Notes: generated from the letters alone by a model not told the origin. A stretch of 64,000 nucleotides of DNA from Crossaster papposus (GCA_037893245.1 JBAIAA010000789.1:1-64000), one strand, 5' to 3'; counted from the stretch's first letter, positions 25,710 through 37,689 are shown. A program made the numbers and translations.

Positions 25710-26154
25710 CTAGGAAGAGGACAGGTTTACACTGCAGAACATTAAAAACACGGCTGGTGCATGCTGATGCTGCGCTGATGATGGTAGACGTAAAGGTCAA
25801 AGGTCACAATATTTGTCTACATGTATTTTAGATTTTAGTATTTATGTATATTTAAATATAAAATGTTTAATTTAAAATGTATACAATTAAACCTTAACAT
25901 GTGCTTTTGTTTTTAATTTCAGCTTCTGTAAAACTTAAAGGCCATAAAATTAATTTATATCAATTGTATTTGTATAGATTTAGAACGAGTCATGTTGTCA
26001 GAGAAACCGTGGGCGCTGCCATTTTGACTATTTTGGATGAGTTTCTTGCGAAAGTTCAACAAAACTTCCTATTTTCCCCGTTTCATTAAAGTTTTTGCAA
26101 AACTTGCTTAAAAGTAGATGTATTCAACCCACGTTAAACATTTTGATTGAAATA
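25710..26154. promoter_or_regulatory. Divergent intergenic region between FBXO22 and the coiled-coil gene
   Basis: The two start codons point away from each other across 445 bp, so both promoters should lie here. A CTGCCATTTTGAC sequence near 26017-26028 matches the YY1-type core (CAAAATGGC on the other strand) seen at initiators of TATA-less genes. No convincing TATA box is visible. Confidence 0.5.
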
Positions 26155-29100
26155 ATGGGCCATGGAGCAAGCACGAATGTGAAGAAATTGACGATCAATC
26201 AGACCTCACACGGATTACCGAGAAAGTCGAGCGGGGAAGCGGCTGCTGCTGACGGGGAAAGGGGGGCGCCGTCCCCGGCTAAACTTGGGTAGGCTACACT
26301 TGCCACAGTACGGTCGGCGTGGTGCTTTACCATTTTTAGCACACACGGGACACAAATCGAAGGGAGAAAGTTAGGCCTAAATACGGGTCCCTTTTTAATT
26401 TTTTTATCAAAAAGCTAAACTAGTCGGGATGTTTTTGTCATTCCAAATTCCAAAATGTACTTTATATTTATAACCAATTTAAAGCCAAATAAAAATAAAA
26501 TACACTTCAGAACAGAGTAATTCTCATCCTCACGCGCATCCATTTTTGCTGCCTGCATCAACTTTTTTTATATATAAATTTATAAAAATCAGAATCCTTT
26601 TCACATCGACACTTTTCTCTCATTATTGTATTTGTTCTCTTAAATGTTGCAGTTTTTTTCAGAGCGTTTTATTATGCAGAGGTTGAGCCCAAATCTAAAC
26701 GTGGGATGTTATATAATATTGCAATTAAGTCTATACAAAGGTGTCAAGCCTTGTGGGAGTTGTAGAAGTTGTGAACAAAAGTGCTTTAATTTCCCTTTAA
26801 AACAAAAATTAGGATGAATTTGTATTTTTTGTTTGGCCTAAATTTAAAACCTAAAGAAAAATAATTTAGATCAATTTTCGCAATCCTTTGGTGATTTTCT
26901 CTTTTAAAATGCATTTTCTGTTGAAGGTGGACAAGATCTAGCTCAGATGGATGCATTGTTGAAAACCTAAACACAAGTAAAACAAAGGTAGGTCATTGTG
27001 GGAAACACAAATATACACCCAAATAATAGTAATAGAAAAAGGTAGCACATGAAAACAAAGTTTTAATGTATTGTAAGCATAGCAAATGCTTCTGACTGTC
27101 ACCTTGGACACCTTGATTTTAGCAAGAATTTTACCTTAACAATCCCCATCAAGTCAAACTCTAACACGGTGTTTTGTGGTAATCTGTTATGTTAGTATGG
27201 GTATGGTTCCTAGTAAATTACACTAGGGAGTTAGAGTTAATGTCCAAGATAGTTTTATCATTTAATTTACTTTCTTTTTAATTTCTTTTCATTTAATTTC
27301 TTTTCACAAATCTAGCTAAAATGTATTGTTGATTTGTAGGTAGAGTTCTTGGAACAGCAAGTGGAAGAATTCAAGGAGTTGTTTCATCATGCAGACACAA
27401 CATCTGAAGAGGCTCGTAGCAGGGCAATAACACTTGAGCAACAGGTAGGTGACTTCTAACGTCTTAACTGTGTGGCCGTACTCGTAGCTGTGTATTCTGA
27501 TTCAGAAGTTTATATCAACTAAAAACTCACTTAAATTAGGATTTCATCTAAAATTTTAATTTCAACCCATTAGTTTTCTCACTGAACAATTTGCATCCTT
27601 GGTTTGGTTTGAGCTCAAACTTCCTATTAGCCACCCCCCCCCCCCCTCCCCCCTCCCCCCCCCTCCCCCCCCCCCCCTCCCAAAAAAGTAAACAACATAA
27701 AAGAACAACATACAACATTAAACAAGTTACAACATAGAATTATATACCTTTCTACTTACCTGGGTTGTTTGGGGGCATTACAGTAAGCTTACTATAATCT
27801 CACAGTATTTTTTTTGCCGTTTGCAAACCTTTTTCGGATGTAGATGGCAGAAGTTGAGGGCACCAATTTTGAGCTCCTCGATCGCGTGTCAGAACTCGAG
27901 CAACAAGTAGAGGAATCAAAAGACCAGACTTCCCCCGAAGCCGAGAGAGAATTTGCTCAAATGTTACTGGAGAAAGATCAAGTAAGTACCCTGTTTTTGC
28001 CAATTTCCCTGTTCTTTGTGTGTTTTGTTGTTGTTGTGGAGTTACTGATTTCCTATCTCAAAAATTCCTATATTCTATCTATTTTGTATTCTATCTATCT
28101 CTTTCTTCAGATTGTCGAAAAACAAGAACAGCAAATGAAAAGTTTGGAGGAAGATTTTTCGAAAATGGTGAGTTTTGGTGTCCACCGAGTATGTTAGCAC
28201 AATCTCTGATGGTGATGGAAAATATAAATACTTGTGTAGTTTCCATTGAGTGAAGAATAACAGTTTTTTGTAAACAATTACTGTGGTGTGAAACAGATGC
28301 AAGTCTCAACCCCCCAAAAAATATTTTGAAAGAATTAATCGAACCGATGTCTAGATATAATTAAAACAAACAATTATAAGGAAAACCACTTTTTCTAAAT
28401 GAAAATCTCTCATATGCAATCTTCAAAGTGTCTCGTTGTTTTTTTTAGTAATTGTCAATTTAGCATAATTTTTTCTAATGAGAAGTAAGCATCCTTTTAT
28501 ATATTTTATTTCTTCTTTTTATATGATATCCTGATGCCCGGAAAATGTAATCGCACACTCCGAGAACATCCCAAAAATTGTAAGTATTTTATTTAATTTT
28601 CTCATTTTAGCGCATCAAACTCAAGAGGAGGCTGCGAGCCGCGCAGACGGAATTGGCAGAAGCAAAACAAGAGGCAGGCCTCAAGGTGTACAGCCTTAAA
28701 GATCAACTCACGATGCTTCGAGAAGAGAATGCAAAACTCACAGGTATCTGTAGTCCAAAGTCCATCACATGTCCAGTTATATCACAACACGATTCACAAT
28801 TCAGTCACAAGTACATGCAACAAGATTAACAATGACAAGATTTGCCACCATTCATAGTAAGTAATTTTGACGACTTGGGACTACAGATCTTAGAATGGAC
28901 TTAGCAGGACTTGTGGTGAACTTGTGATTAACTCGACTCAACAAGAAGTAAGACAACTGCACTTGGTTGTGGGTTCAAATCCTATTCGAGTTATAAGCAT
29001 CAGAGGAGTTTTTACAAAGCCCAACTACTCAAAGGTTGCTCAGTCAACTCAGAACCAATTTTAGTGGGGTCAGGTCATTGGGGCCCCTGTTAACAGCACC

Positions 29101-29999
29101 TGAATTTACTCAATTGTTTTTCCAAATACATCATTTTATTTATAGAGCGGTTGGACAGAGCTCATCATGTTTCCAGTGCGCGGAGTCGTCAGTGTGGTGC
29201 AGTATCCGCCACGCCCAATGATTGCATCGCAAAGGAAACGCCCACAGAGGTCATGCCCACTGAGGCAGCCAACGGAGATTGGGAAGATGGTCGAACCAAA
29301 GTCATCTTGGTGCTTTCTAGTCGTCTGAGTGCCCAGGAGCAAAGGATGTCGGAACTTGAGGAGGTGGTTCAAGAGAGGGAGCAAACGATACTGGGTCTAC
29401 GACAACAACTGAAGGCAAACCCACGGCCTCCCAGTGGGTCACAGAAGCACAGTGCAGAGAAGAGACCAGAACTCCTCAATGGTGCTTCCTCAAAAAAACG
29501 GACTGCTCCTAGCGAGGATGACAGAAGTCATCAGGCTTCTGTAGAAAGACAGAGAAACTCTTCATCATCGAGGAAGAGAGACGGTCATCGAAGCTCCTCA
29601 TCAGGGAGACAGGAAACTCCTCAGGAGCAGAGACCTGTCGATAGTCCGTCAAATAACAGTGTCGCAAATCCCGAGATAAGAAATACCAGTAGTGCCAGAA
29701 GTAGGAAACTAAGACAGCAACTGGCTAACGGCGTCGACTCGGTGATTTCAGATCACAGTTTCTCCAGCAACACAAAGGCCTCCTCCGCTGGTTCCAGTCG
29801 GGAAAGACGGAGAGTCCTAAACCAACAATTCCGTCAATCGTCAGCCGACGAGAGCGTTTCAAGGAGTAGAATCATGTCTCAGTCCGAAACTTACCTTCAT
29901 GGAAGGGATTCGGGAATAGGGATTACGTCAGATGCGAAATCAAACGATGATGATTTACACTTACAGCAAATGATGGACGACATTACTGGAAATAGTTGA
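26155..29999 (+). CDS. Coiled-coil protein with N-myristoylation-type start (seven exons)
   Basis: Exons 26155-26288, 26927-26987, 27340-27444, 27844-27981, 28111-28167, 28611-28743 and 29146-29999 join with matching phases and GT/AG ends into 493 residues. The N-terminus MGHGAST fits the myristoylation consensus (Gly2, Ser6), followed by basic residues, suggesting membrane attachment. Residues about 65-250 are heptad-rich coiled coil (VEFLEQQVEEFKEL, LDRVSELEQQVEE, LRRAL-like arginine-rich stretch in exon 6). The last exon adds another coiled segment (VILVLSSRLSAQEQRMSELE) and a long Ser/Arg/Gln-rich, probably disordered tail ending LHLQQMMDDITGNS. I do not recognise the family. Exon 2 (61 bp) is the least certain. 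An AATAAA lies at 30494-30499. It is divergent from FBXO22 and upstream of, and parallel to, the FAM184-like gene. Confidence 0.8.
27631..27679 (+). repeat. Poly-C tract in an intron of the coiled-coil gene
   Basis: About 47 bases of C runs broken by single T; the G-rich strand has quadruplex potential. Confidence 0.9.
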
Positions 30000-30029
30000 T
30001 GACGTATATCTACACAACGTTTTTTCAAG

Positions 30030-30190
30030 ATTTAAAACGGATAACATATAAACACGTCATGAGCAAGGCCAGAAATATGTGTCAACGATCGGTTCGCAGC
30101 AAGCAAGGCCGGGTGTGCTTCCCACTGATATCAGCCTGAACCCGCCTCAGATCAAGTTTGCGCCTGGGCTCTGTCAATGTCAAAATAATC
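30030..30190 (+). repeat. Dispersed repeat (relatives at 56418-56600 and 62839-63021)
   Basis: Shared ordered landmarks: AAACACGTCA, GAGCAAG, AGCAGCAAGCAA or AGCAAGCAAGGCCGG, then GTGTGCTTCCC and CCTGCCTC or CCCGCCTC. This copy is diverged. It lies in the 3' UTR/flank of the coiled-coil gene. Confidence 0.6.
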
Positions 30191-30499
30191 TTGGCATGAA
30201 CTTGTTGTAGTTGTAGTTGTAATTTGTGGTTGGCACTTTTGGCAGCTTATGTGCCCTGTGTGCCATTAACGCATAATTTAGCAGATAGCGCCGCGAAGCG
30301 ATGTGGGGAGGTTAGGCGCGAGAAACCCGCGAGATATACACAGCGCCACCATGAGGCTCCCGCAAGGTCGGCCGTATCCCAGCAAACTAGGGAGCCCGAG
30401 CTCCCCAACCTGCCGGTAATGTTCTCAGGTCCGCGTACCTCCGAGTGATGGCATGAACTTGTTATTTGCAATCCTATTTTTTATATCTGCCAAAATAAA

Positions 30500-30927
30500 A
30501 TGAAAGAAAGTAACGTTAGTGAAATAATATGTGCGTCTAGATTTCTTCTGCCATCCACCAGGGGGAGTGGTTTACTTGTAGGAGTGGTTTATTTGTGGGT
30601 TGGACAGACTGACTCTCACAATTCCAAAAAGATGGGGGAAGAGGATCTGTTTATAATGAAATGTTAATGAAAAATGGATATACGCTAAACAAATTTATAT
30701 CGTTTACATAACTTTTGTTGGTTGCAAAAGTTAGTATTCAAGGCCGTTTGATCATTCCGTGGTTGGATTCACTGATGCAGACGACAGGCGCATATCCATT
30801 CAATTAACATAGCGCCCTCATGCGGTTTAATGTTGAGGCAGGTGCGTAATCCAATCAATTAATATAGCGCCCTCTTATGGTTGAATATGACCAACTCGTG
30901 CAGTTGCTAGTGTAAACATTCATCAAG
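30500..30927. promoter_or_regulatory. Spacer and promoter region of the FAM184-like gene
   Basis: Between the AATAAA of the preceding gene and the FAM184-like start. Two similar short blocks (AATTAACATAGCGCCCTC near 30801 and AATTAATATAGCGCCCTC near 30856) form a short direct repeat just upstream of the start. The start codon itself sits in CAAGATGGCGG, a YY1-type core. Confidence 0.45.
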
Positions 30928-33603
30928 ATGGCGGAGGGCAGTGGATCTGCCCTCGCCTGTGCGCCGAAGTTTAACATGAAATCCTTCGAATTCAAGATGT
31001 GCAAGAAGGTAGCGGAGCTCACGCAAGTGGTGCACATGCTCTTCGTAAAGAACCACGAGAGAGAGGTGGAACTGGAGGCCGTCAGAGTCGCTTACGAAGA
31101 GGAAATTGCCAATGTTGTTGCCGACTACCGGAGCAAAATCCAAACGTTGCAAGAGTCTTTGACCAAGGAGCGGAGCAGGGGAGAGGAGGCGGAGACGGGT
31201 TTCCATCGAAATCTGGAAGAGAGGGAGAAACATTTCACGCAGAAACTCGCGGAGAACGACGTCAGAGTGAGAGAACTTCAAATGGACAATGATTCCATGA
31301 AGGACCAAGTTGGCAGACTTCAGAGAATCGTGGACGATACAAAGCCAAAAGAGGCTGAGGCAGGGTTGGGCAGAGACGAATTGACACAATTCCAAAAGCA
31401 ACTCGATCTTGCCCAAGCTGAACTGGAGGTGAAGAAAGTCGAGCTTGAGAAACTACGGAAAGTAATCAATGAAGAGAACGACCAACGGAGAGAAAATGAT
31501 GCAGTCATCGGCAGGCTACGATTCGAAATGGAACAAATGCAGTCGGAATTGAGCTCACAAATAGGAGACTTGAAACATGAGCTTCTGGAGACTAGTAATG
31601 GGAAGGAAAGACTTCAACAGAGGAATAAGAACCTGGAGTTGGAGCTCCGGAATCTTAAGAAAAAGTTGGAGAGTCGTCGGCAGTTAGAGTTCACTGTGCA
31701 ACCTGCTCCAATGTCTTCAAAATCACCAGGAGACGTGGTTAGAATGCTGTGCACTACCTCTTTAACCCTTCCTCTATGAGAGACTGAGAGTTGTTTACTG
31801 CGTGGCAGTGGTACATGCCATCAATGCACTCCACTCCTCTGGCTTTGTGTGTTAGAGGATTATACACAGGCATTGTTGTGGGGGGGGGGGGATATTGAAG
31901 TGTGTTGAAGTGTAAACAAGAGGATATGGCCTAGTTGCTATATGATATCACTGCTTGGTCAATTGTGGTGCAATCAGTTGATCACCTTTTTAGGATTTCT
32001 AACTTGTGGCTCTGGAAGATATTTTTTTTTTAAATAAAGTAAACTGAGATTTCTAACAGAATTATGTAGACTGGGGCACTGAGCGCTGAAAACATACAAA
32101 TTAAATTCCGGCCAATTTTACTCACTCAAGGCAAAGACAAGGTCCTCAGTTTACCAGTCGGGTTTAAAGTCTCAAGAAATAAATTTCAAGGTGACTTTTC
32201 TTCAAGTTTGTACTTGAGAGTAAAGCCACATGGTTTAATTTTAAAGCCTAAGTTAGACTAGACTCAATAGTTGCACTGACACATATGTTTGTCCATCTTT
32301 CAAGAACGACATATCTCTGCGCCCAATGTCCCTATTATGTGATTTACATTTGACATTGTTGTAAACAGTTGTGAAAAATATTCAAAATGATTTCATATCT
32401 AGAAGTTGCGAGAGATAAAAAAAGTAGGAAAAAGAAGGAATTTCGAGAAGAAAAGTTAGGAAGGCAAGGTAAAAGAATATACGGGAAGGGTGTAGTATTC
32501 TGCTGCCACGTTTTTGGGTTGTTTACAAAATCTGTAGAGAGTTGAGTGCATTTTCTAACTAAATTTGAATTGTTTCTCAGTCCAAGATTCATGTCTTTCG
32601 ACAATTTTGTGCGGTGACTGACCTTCACTGAGATGATATATGGATATATGCAGCATCAGGGTGCAACATTCTTTTCAAAACAAGGAAAAAGTTGGAAAAG
32701 TTGGAAAAGTAGGAAATGTTGAAAGCCTGACATCCTGGTTTGTTCTTGACATCTGTAGGAAATTAGCGAGGAGCTTGAACGTTTACGCAGAGAGGTACGT
32801 ATGTACCGCATGGAACTCAGCAACAGAGAGGGCAACTTCAATCGCATGTTTACGGACAGCTCACCAGTACGCATTGACCACCGGGCTGGGGGCATGGCCA
32901 CAGCGCGAACGACAGGGCGCCCTCAGATGGTGAGTATAATCAAAGGAACTCAAGAGGGTGAACATTAGATCTCGTTTTGTGACCACTTTTGTGGACCTAA
33001 GTCTGGCTTAGCACCCTCTAATATGCATTAAGTATGTCGCTTTAGTCCAAATAGGAACAAACCAGCACAAAACGCGTGCTAATAATAATCTCATTATTTG
33101 TTAGGAAAGTACTGGAACGGCAATCTGGAGGTCCAGGTTCAAACTCCACTTTTACTTAATACTTTACTTATTTCACCTCATGGAACATATCCATTCAGAA
33201 ATATTCATGTGTACATACAATTATGGTAAATAGTATTAATTTTTAATTAATAGTAAATAGTTAATTTACCAAGAGATGCAGGGGACCCGCAAAAAGCAAA
33301 GCTTGTCGAGTGCGAGACACTTTCAAATTCCACAATCAATTTCTTTGTTTGGCTTTGACAAATTGTTGAAAAAGTTGTTGGGTGATTTTGTATTGGTCAA
33401 TCAAGGTTGGTAACCGCACTGCGCGAGACACAAACGACAACTTGCAACCTGAGTACCGACAGGGGTTGAACCGGCTCCCGACCCTTTCCATGGACAGCCG
33501 ACAGAGGGCGACCAACAGCCGCAGCGGTGTGAGAAACCACAGACTAGCTGGAATGTCTAAGGAGAGGCAGACGGATGGCTATCCAATGCCTAGCTTCCAC
33601 TGA
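30928..33603 (+). CDS. FAM184-like coiled-coil protein (three exons)
   Basis: Exons 30928-31734, 32759-32929 and 33406-33603 are all phase 0 and give 391 residues. Residues about 17-75 (FKMCKKVAELTQVVHMLFVKN...VAYEEEIANVVADY) match the N-terminal region of vertebrate FAM184A/B. Exon 2 (LRREVRMYRMELSNREGNFNRMF) matches the conserved C-terminal motif of the same family. Nearly all of exon 1 is predicted coiled coil. Vertebrate FAM184A exceeds 1000 residues, so this is a strongly shortened version: N- and C-terminal signatures are present but most of the central rod is absent. The donor at 31734 (GAC/GTGGTT) is weak; the first exon could alternatively run on to a stop at 31779. No function is established for the family beyond coiled-coil association. 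The tail ends DGYPMPSFH. Confidence 0.82.
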
Positions 33604-33736
33604 TGAGAATTTACGAAATCGGACATTACTGACGACCACAAAACCCTTTAGCAAACATAGACCAGACAAATCTTGTAAAACTGATCCCAGAACACACAAT
33701 ATTGTATTCAATAGTCCGTATTCCTGAACAAACAAG

Positions 33737-35188
33737 GGGCTGTAATAGCCTTGGTCAAGGCGTTCATCGTTACCCGTCCGTACGTACAGCGCAGCGGTAA
33801 TCGGAGCTCAAACAACGACCTCACGCGGCCACTATTATATGCAAACTAACTGAGGATACTCGAACGCCTTGGATCATTAGGTTTTGGGGGCGGTGCTCAT
33901 TATGCTAATAGATTAAGCTGACCTTTATAGTCGTTTTCTTATTGGTCGATCGTTGCGTAGAAACTGCATAATTTGAGCTAGCGGTGAAAGGTCATAGCTA
34001 GCTCGCAAGTGTTTACGAACACCGCCATCGTTGACATATTTTATCGGGAGAAAGTTGAGTGATTTTTACGAAGGCTTGTAGGAATTACACATGAAGATTT
34101 GAACTGTCTTGCTTGATTGGTTAGGGTCGCAGTTATTTTCGCTCGTTTTGCTGGGTATTTTCTTGAATGTTGACAATGTTATGGTCAAAACTAGTTGTGT
34201 TTAGCTGCTTAGTTTTGAGTTTTCAACCGCGGTGACTGGAGAAGGCCGCGACTCTATTGAAACGTGTCGAACTCGGCCCTACATTATTTCGCACACATCT
34301 AATCCAGCTGATCTGAAAACCGTGGCTCGGTAAAACGCGGAACTCTGATAATTAAATGCCTTGCCGGTTGAATTTTGCCAAGAAAATAATCTGAGGAGTT
34401 ATTTGGGGATATAAGACACTTGTCCCTGTTTAAATTACGATATTGCGATCACTTTGAAGGTTGGTTCTGCAGCCGTAAACATGCCCCCTCCCCACAGCGT
34501 TGGACCATGCTTGAACCACAATGTGGCGATACCGTACAGACCAGCATGCCTGGGTTAATGCCAATTATGCGGCGATAAGAAACTGACCGAACACGCTGAA
34601 AACTGACGCTGAGTACCTGGCCGTACGTGCGAGCTCCGAGCAAAATGGGGTTCAGCCTGCCTGAAAAATGACGGATTTCCCATAACCTGTCGGCAAATTC
34701 ACAAAAACACCGTGACCACGAAGAAAGGATTATAATGGCCTTTCGCTGCTCGGGTCTAAAATCTTCGAGGGATAATATTTTCGCTGCAAAATTCAAACAA
34801 CACGACAGATCTTCGGACGAAAGACGACGCTGAATATCTGCCATTTTGTCTTAAATGTCATGCTGCATCAAATTTGATGACGTCGGGTTTCAACCGCGTT
34901 GTGATTGGACACTTCACATCTTAGCCCCACCTATACTTATCTGTATTCGCATACGAGGTCATGCGCCACAAATGTGGCGCAAAATATAGGAAAAACATAA
35001 GATTTCAAAAACCCAATGATCCAAGGCGAAAAAGTAGCCTCAGTAGATTTGCATAAATAGTGGCCGTATGAGGTCGCTGTTCGCGCTGTATCTTTGCATG
35101 GGGCGCAAGCTAGCAATGCGGGGCGCGCGCACAGTGTATTTCTGGACGGATAACGACGAACTCGCCTTGACCAAGGCTAGGGCTGTAA
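33737..35188. mobile_element. Mutator-like non-autonomous element with captured gene fragment
   Basis: The element spans 33746-35179 and is flanked by a 9-bp direct repeat, GGGCTGTAA, at 33737-33745 and 35180-35188. Its ends are long terminal inverted repeats (left about 33746-33885, right about 35007-35179, with an indel) starting TAGCCTTGGTCAAGGCG. They share inner landmarks: CGACCTCA..CGGCCACTAT, TGCAAA and GCCTTGGATCATT. Long TIRs with 9-bp target duplications are the hallmark of Mutator-like (MULE) elements. No transposase is present. The interior carries a helicase exon fragment, so the structure resembles a Pack-MULE. It inserted about 130 bp beyond the FAM184-like stop codon. Confidence 0.82.
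34661..34844 (-). pseudogene. Frameshifted 5' fragment of a RecQ-like helicase gene
   Basis: From the ATG at 34844 the minus strand reads MADIQRRLSSEDLSC.., then LEDFRPEQRKAI, the Q-motif region of RecQ-type DNA helicases. The next expected element, the Walker A ATP-binding motif, is present (LPTGYGKSVIFQ, ending at 34661) but in the +1 frame. A one-base indel, near the ATTATAATCC run, therefore separates the two. No later helicase motifs follow. The fragment lies wholly inside the TIR element at 33746-35179, which suggests capture of a first exon. A sequencing or assembly error could also give the frameshift, but the missing remainder argues for a dead fragment. Confidence 0.72.
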
Positions 35189-37419
35189 TGACATCATTTG
35201 GGGGGTATAACCAGATATGTATCTAAAAACTGTATACATGTAGCTATAAGATTTAGATGTTAAGTAAAAAAATCCAGCGTTTGTACCTAAAAATGGCATC
35301 ATGATAGTTTCCTCATTTACTGAAAAAAGTGGCCTATGGACAATTATGTGTCTTTTAATGTATCCTGTCTACACAATGGGCTAGATTTGGACCCTTTATC
35401 GGCATTATACATGTATGGGGGAATCCTATACAACAGCACTGCCCGAGTTTATTTACTAGTTAGCTACCAGTCGATAGTCAGTCTGTCAATCAATCAATCA
35501 GATGGTCTATGTCTGAAAAACTGTAGTTCCGATTGGGTTGATAATTGGTATGTGCATAGACGAGGATGTGAACATTATATCACTTCATCACAGGTCTTGA
35601 AATGCCACATTAAAGGTAAATTTTCAAATGTCCACCTCTACAAAATTGTAAGTCAAATTTAGTTGTAACTTGGTAGGTATCTAGACTGAGACGTGCTTGT
35701 AGGTGTAAATCTTCAAGTAAGTGGCCTCATGATGACATTATCACGTCACTGAGCCATTTGAAATGTCTACAAGACTAAGCTACTCCTAGTTTTTAGATTC
35801 TGAGCACAAGATTCCCTACTTAGCGAAAGGGTCTAAATATTTATGTTGATTTCTCTCAATTTCTTACTTATTTCCACAAATTTAGTAGATGGGAAAAAAG
35901 ATTCTGCTAATTCTCTGCTGATAAAATGCAGGCAATGGTTATAGTGCTTCTGTCACTCATTTCTAGTTTTCTTTTGATATCGGTCTGCTGGCTGAGAAAA
36001 CATTTGTGACCCAGCACGAGTAAATGAGACACTTTGCGGCAAAAATAAAAATTGAGATTTTGATTTCATCATTTAAAGCTTGTTTAGCTTTAAATGATGA
36101 AATCAAAATGTCAAATTTTATTTTTGCCTCGAAGTGTCTCATTTACTCGTGCTGGGTCACATTTATTTATTGACATTTTTGTTGCGAGTAGAGACTGCAG
36201 TGAACTTTGTCTCCGTCACAAATGCATCACTTTACAATGTTACTTTTGCAAGTTTCTCTTAAAGTTGTTGTGTCCGTGCTTTTAGGGGGTTGCACCCTGA
36301 AAAATCGATTTTTAAACTGAATTGATACATTTCTAGAATTGCATTTGTTATGAGCTTTCGAATGAGACATCGCACGACAAAAATCGGCCAACGACGAGTA
36401 ATTAATAAATCAACTGACCTGCTAATACAAACCAATCAAGTTTACTCGTATAGGGTATAATGGTCCTCTTTCAAAATTAATTTATTTTTAAAAAGCACTG
36501 AGCCCAACTTGAATGTTTGGTAAAAGTACCTTTGGTTTGAGGTGTATTTTATAGAATCGGTGCACCTGTACAACAGGTTAATCAAATAAGTAACACAAAT
36601 TTACAATTACATTCCATTTTTACTTAATGTACATTTATTTTTCGAAGATGGTGAATCTTATTCTGAAAATAACTTTAAAATTGTATTTATATTTTATGAT
36701 GAAAGTGGAATAAATTTCCATGGGACGCAAATTTTGAAAAATGTATGCTTGTTTTAAAGCAAGTTTTGTTGGCTTCAACATCCCGCTGCAGCTGTGACAC
36801 AGGCCATGTTCTTTGGCATAGCTCGATGACGACAGTATTCCGGACTGATTAGCGGCCGTGGCCACTCCCCAGCGTCAGTCATTCTTTACCAAACTAATTG
36901 CAATGCAATCCGTGTAGTTTTTTTTAAGCCATAAATTATATAATCGATACCCTTTTACAACCTTTTGTAAGCTTTTATGCTAATTTAAATTTCCATATTC
37001 ATGACAAAACAGCGGCGATTTATCATGTCACTTTTGCAAGTTGCTCTCAAAATGTGTTGTAAAAGTACCATGTGAACACTGGTTGGTTGGTTTTTTTTAT
37101 TGCTAACTGACAACAGAAGGATTTGTCACCAAGAAAATAGTAATTGTCGGCAGTAAGATGAGCCGAAAAGCCGTGTAAGCAACAACAGAAAAACAGTTGC
37201 CTCGATCGTGGGTTGTGATGAAGAAAACTAAAACCCAGACTTGGTCACAGTACCGGCGACGTTCAAGTTACATTCATACTTCTACGTTTAAACCCAATTG
37301 GTGTCAGGATTCAAAAAATGAAATCAGAAAAAAAATTGACAAGTTTTGTTGTAAACTTGCAATGTCAAAGGTTACGATTAGCATATTGTTAGGTCTTCTT
37401 CTTATCGTGTCCACACACA
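35189..37419. other. Gene-free spacer with a hairpin MITE
   Basis: No supported gene. Short plus-strand frames near 35336-35662 have no recognisable similarity. The clear feature is the foldback element at 36005-36161; the rest is AT-rich. Confidence 0.5.
36005..36161. mobile_element. Near-perfect foldback MITE
   Basis: The two halves form a ~75-bp inverted repeat around a short TTGTTTA loop, with termini TGTGACCCAGCACGAGTAAA and its complement. An apparent frame at 36094-36285 overlaps the right arm and is not a gene. Confidence 0.92.
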
Positions 37420-37689
37420 CTAGATATTGTGTTTCAGCCAGAACTGGACACATTTCCTGGCAATATCATTGTACTCTGCTAGGTCCTCAGGTTTGCATTC
37501 ATGCTCCAATAAGGGACATCTCAAGAGGTGCTTCATAGTTTGTGGTTCCATATTACAAATGCAGGTCACGTCTTCAGAGTTTAGGTATCCCCACTTCTTG
37601 AGAGACACTTTGCACCGGCCAGTTGCTGTTCTTAGTCTGTTGAGGCACTTCCATTCAGCCCAACTTGAGTTGGCACCAGGAGGGAGTTC
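37420..37689 (-). pseudogene. 3' end of a non-LTR retrotransposon reverse-transcriptase ORF
   Basis: About 90 residues resemble the extreme C-terminus of LINE ORF2 proteins: LNRLRTATGRCKVSLKKWGY, followed by a Cys/His cluster (CICN, MKHLLRCPLLEHEC) and a terminal RKCVQFWL. The frame remains open upstream to 37884, but that part has no recognisable domain. The polymerase and endonuclease regions are missing, so this is a 5'-truncated copy, the usual outcome of target-primed integration. The clade (jockey/CR1-like) is not resolved. Confidence 0.7.

Noticed and set aside
35336..35662. 108-codon plus-strand frame
   Set aside because: No domain, no splice signals joining it to anything, AT-rich spacer; chance frame is more likely.
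36094..36285. 63-codon plus-strand frame
   Set aside because: Lies over the right arm of the hairpin MITE; no similarity.
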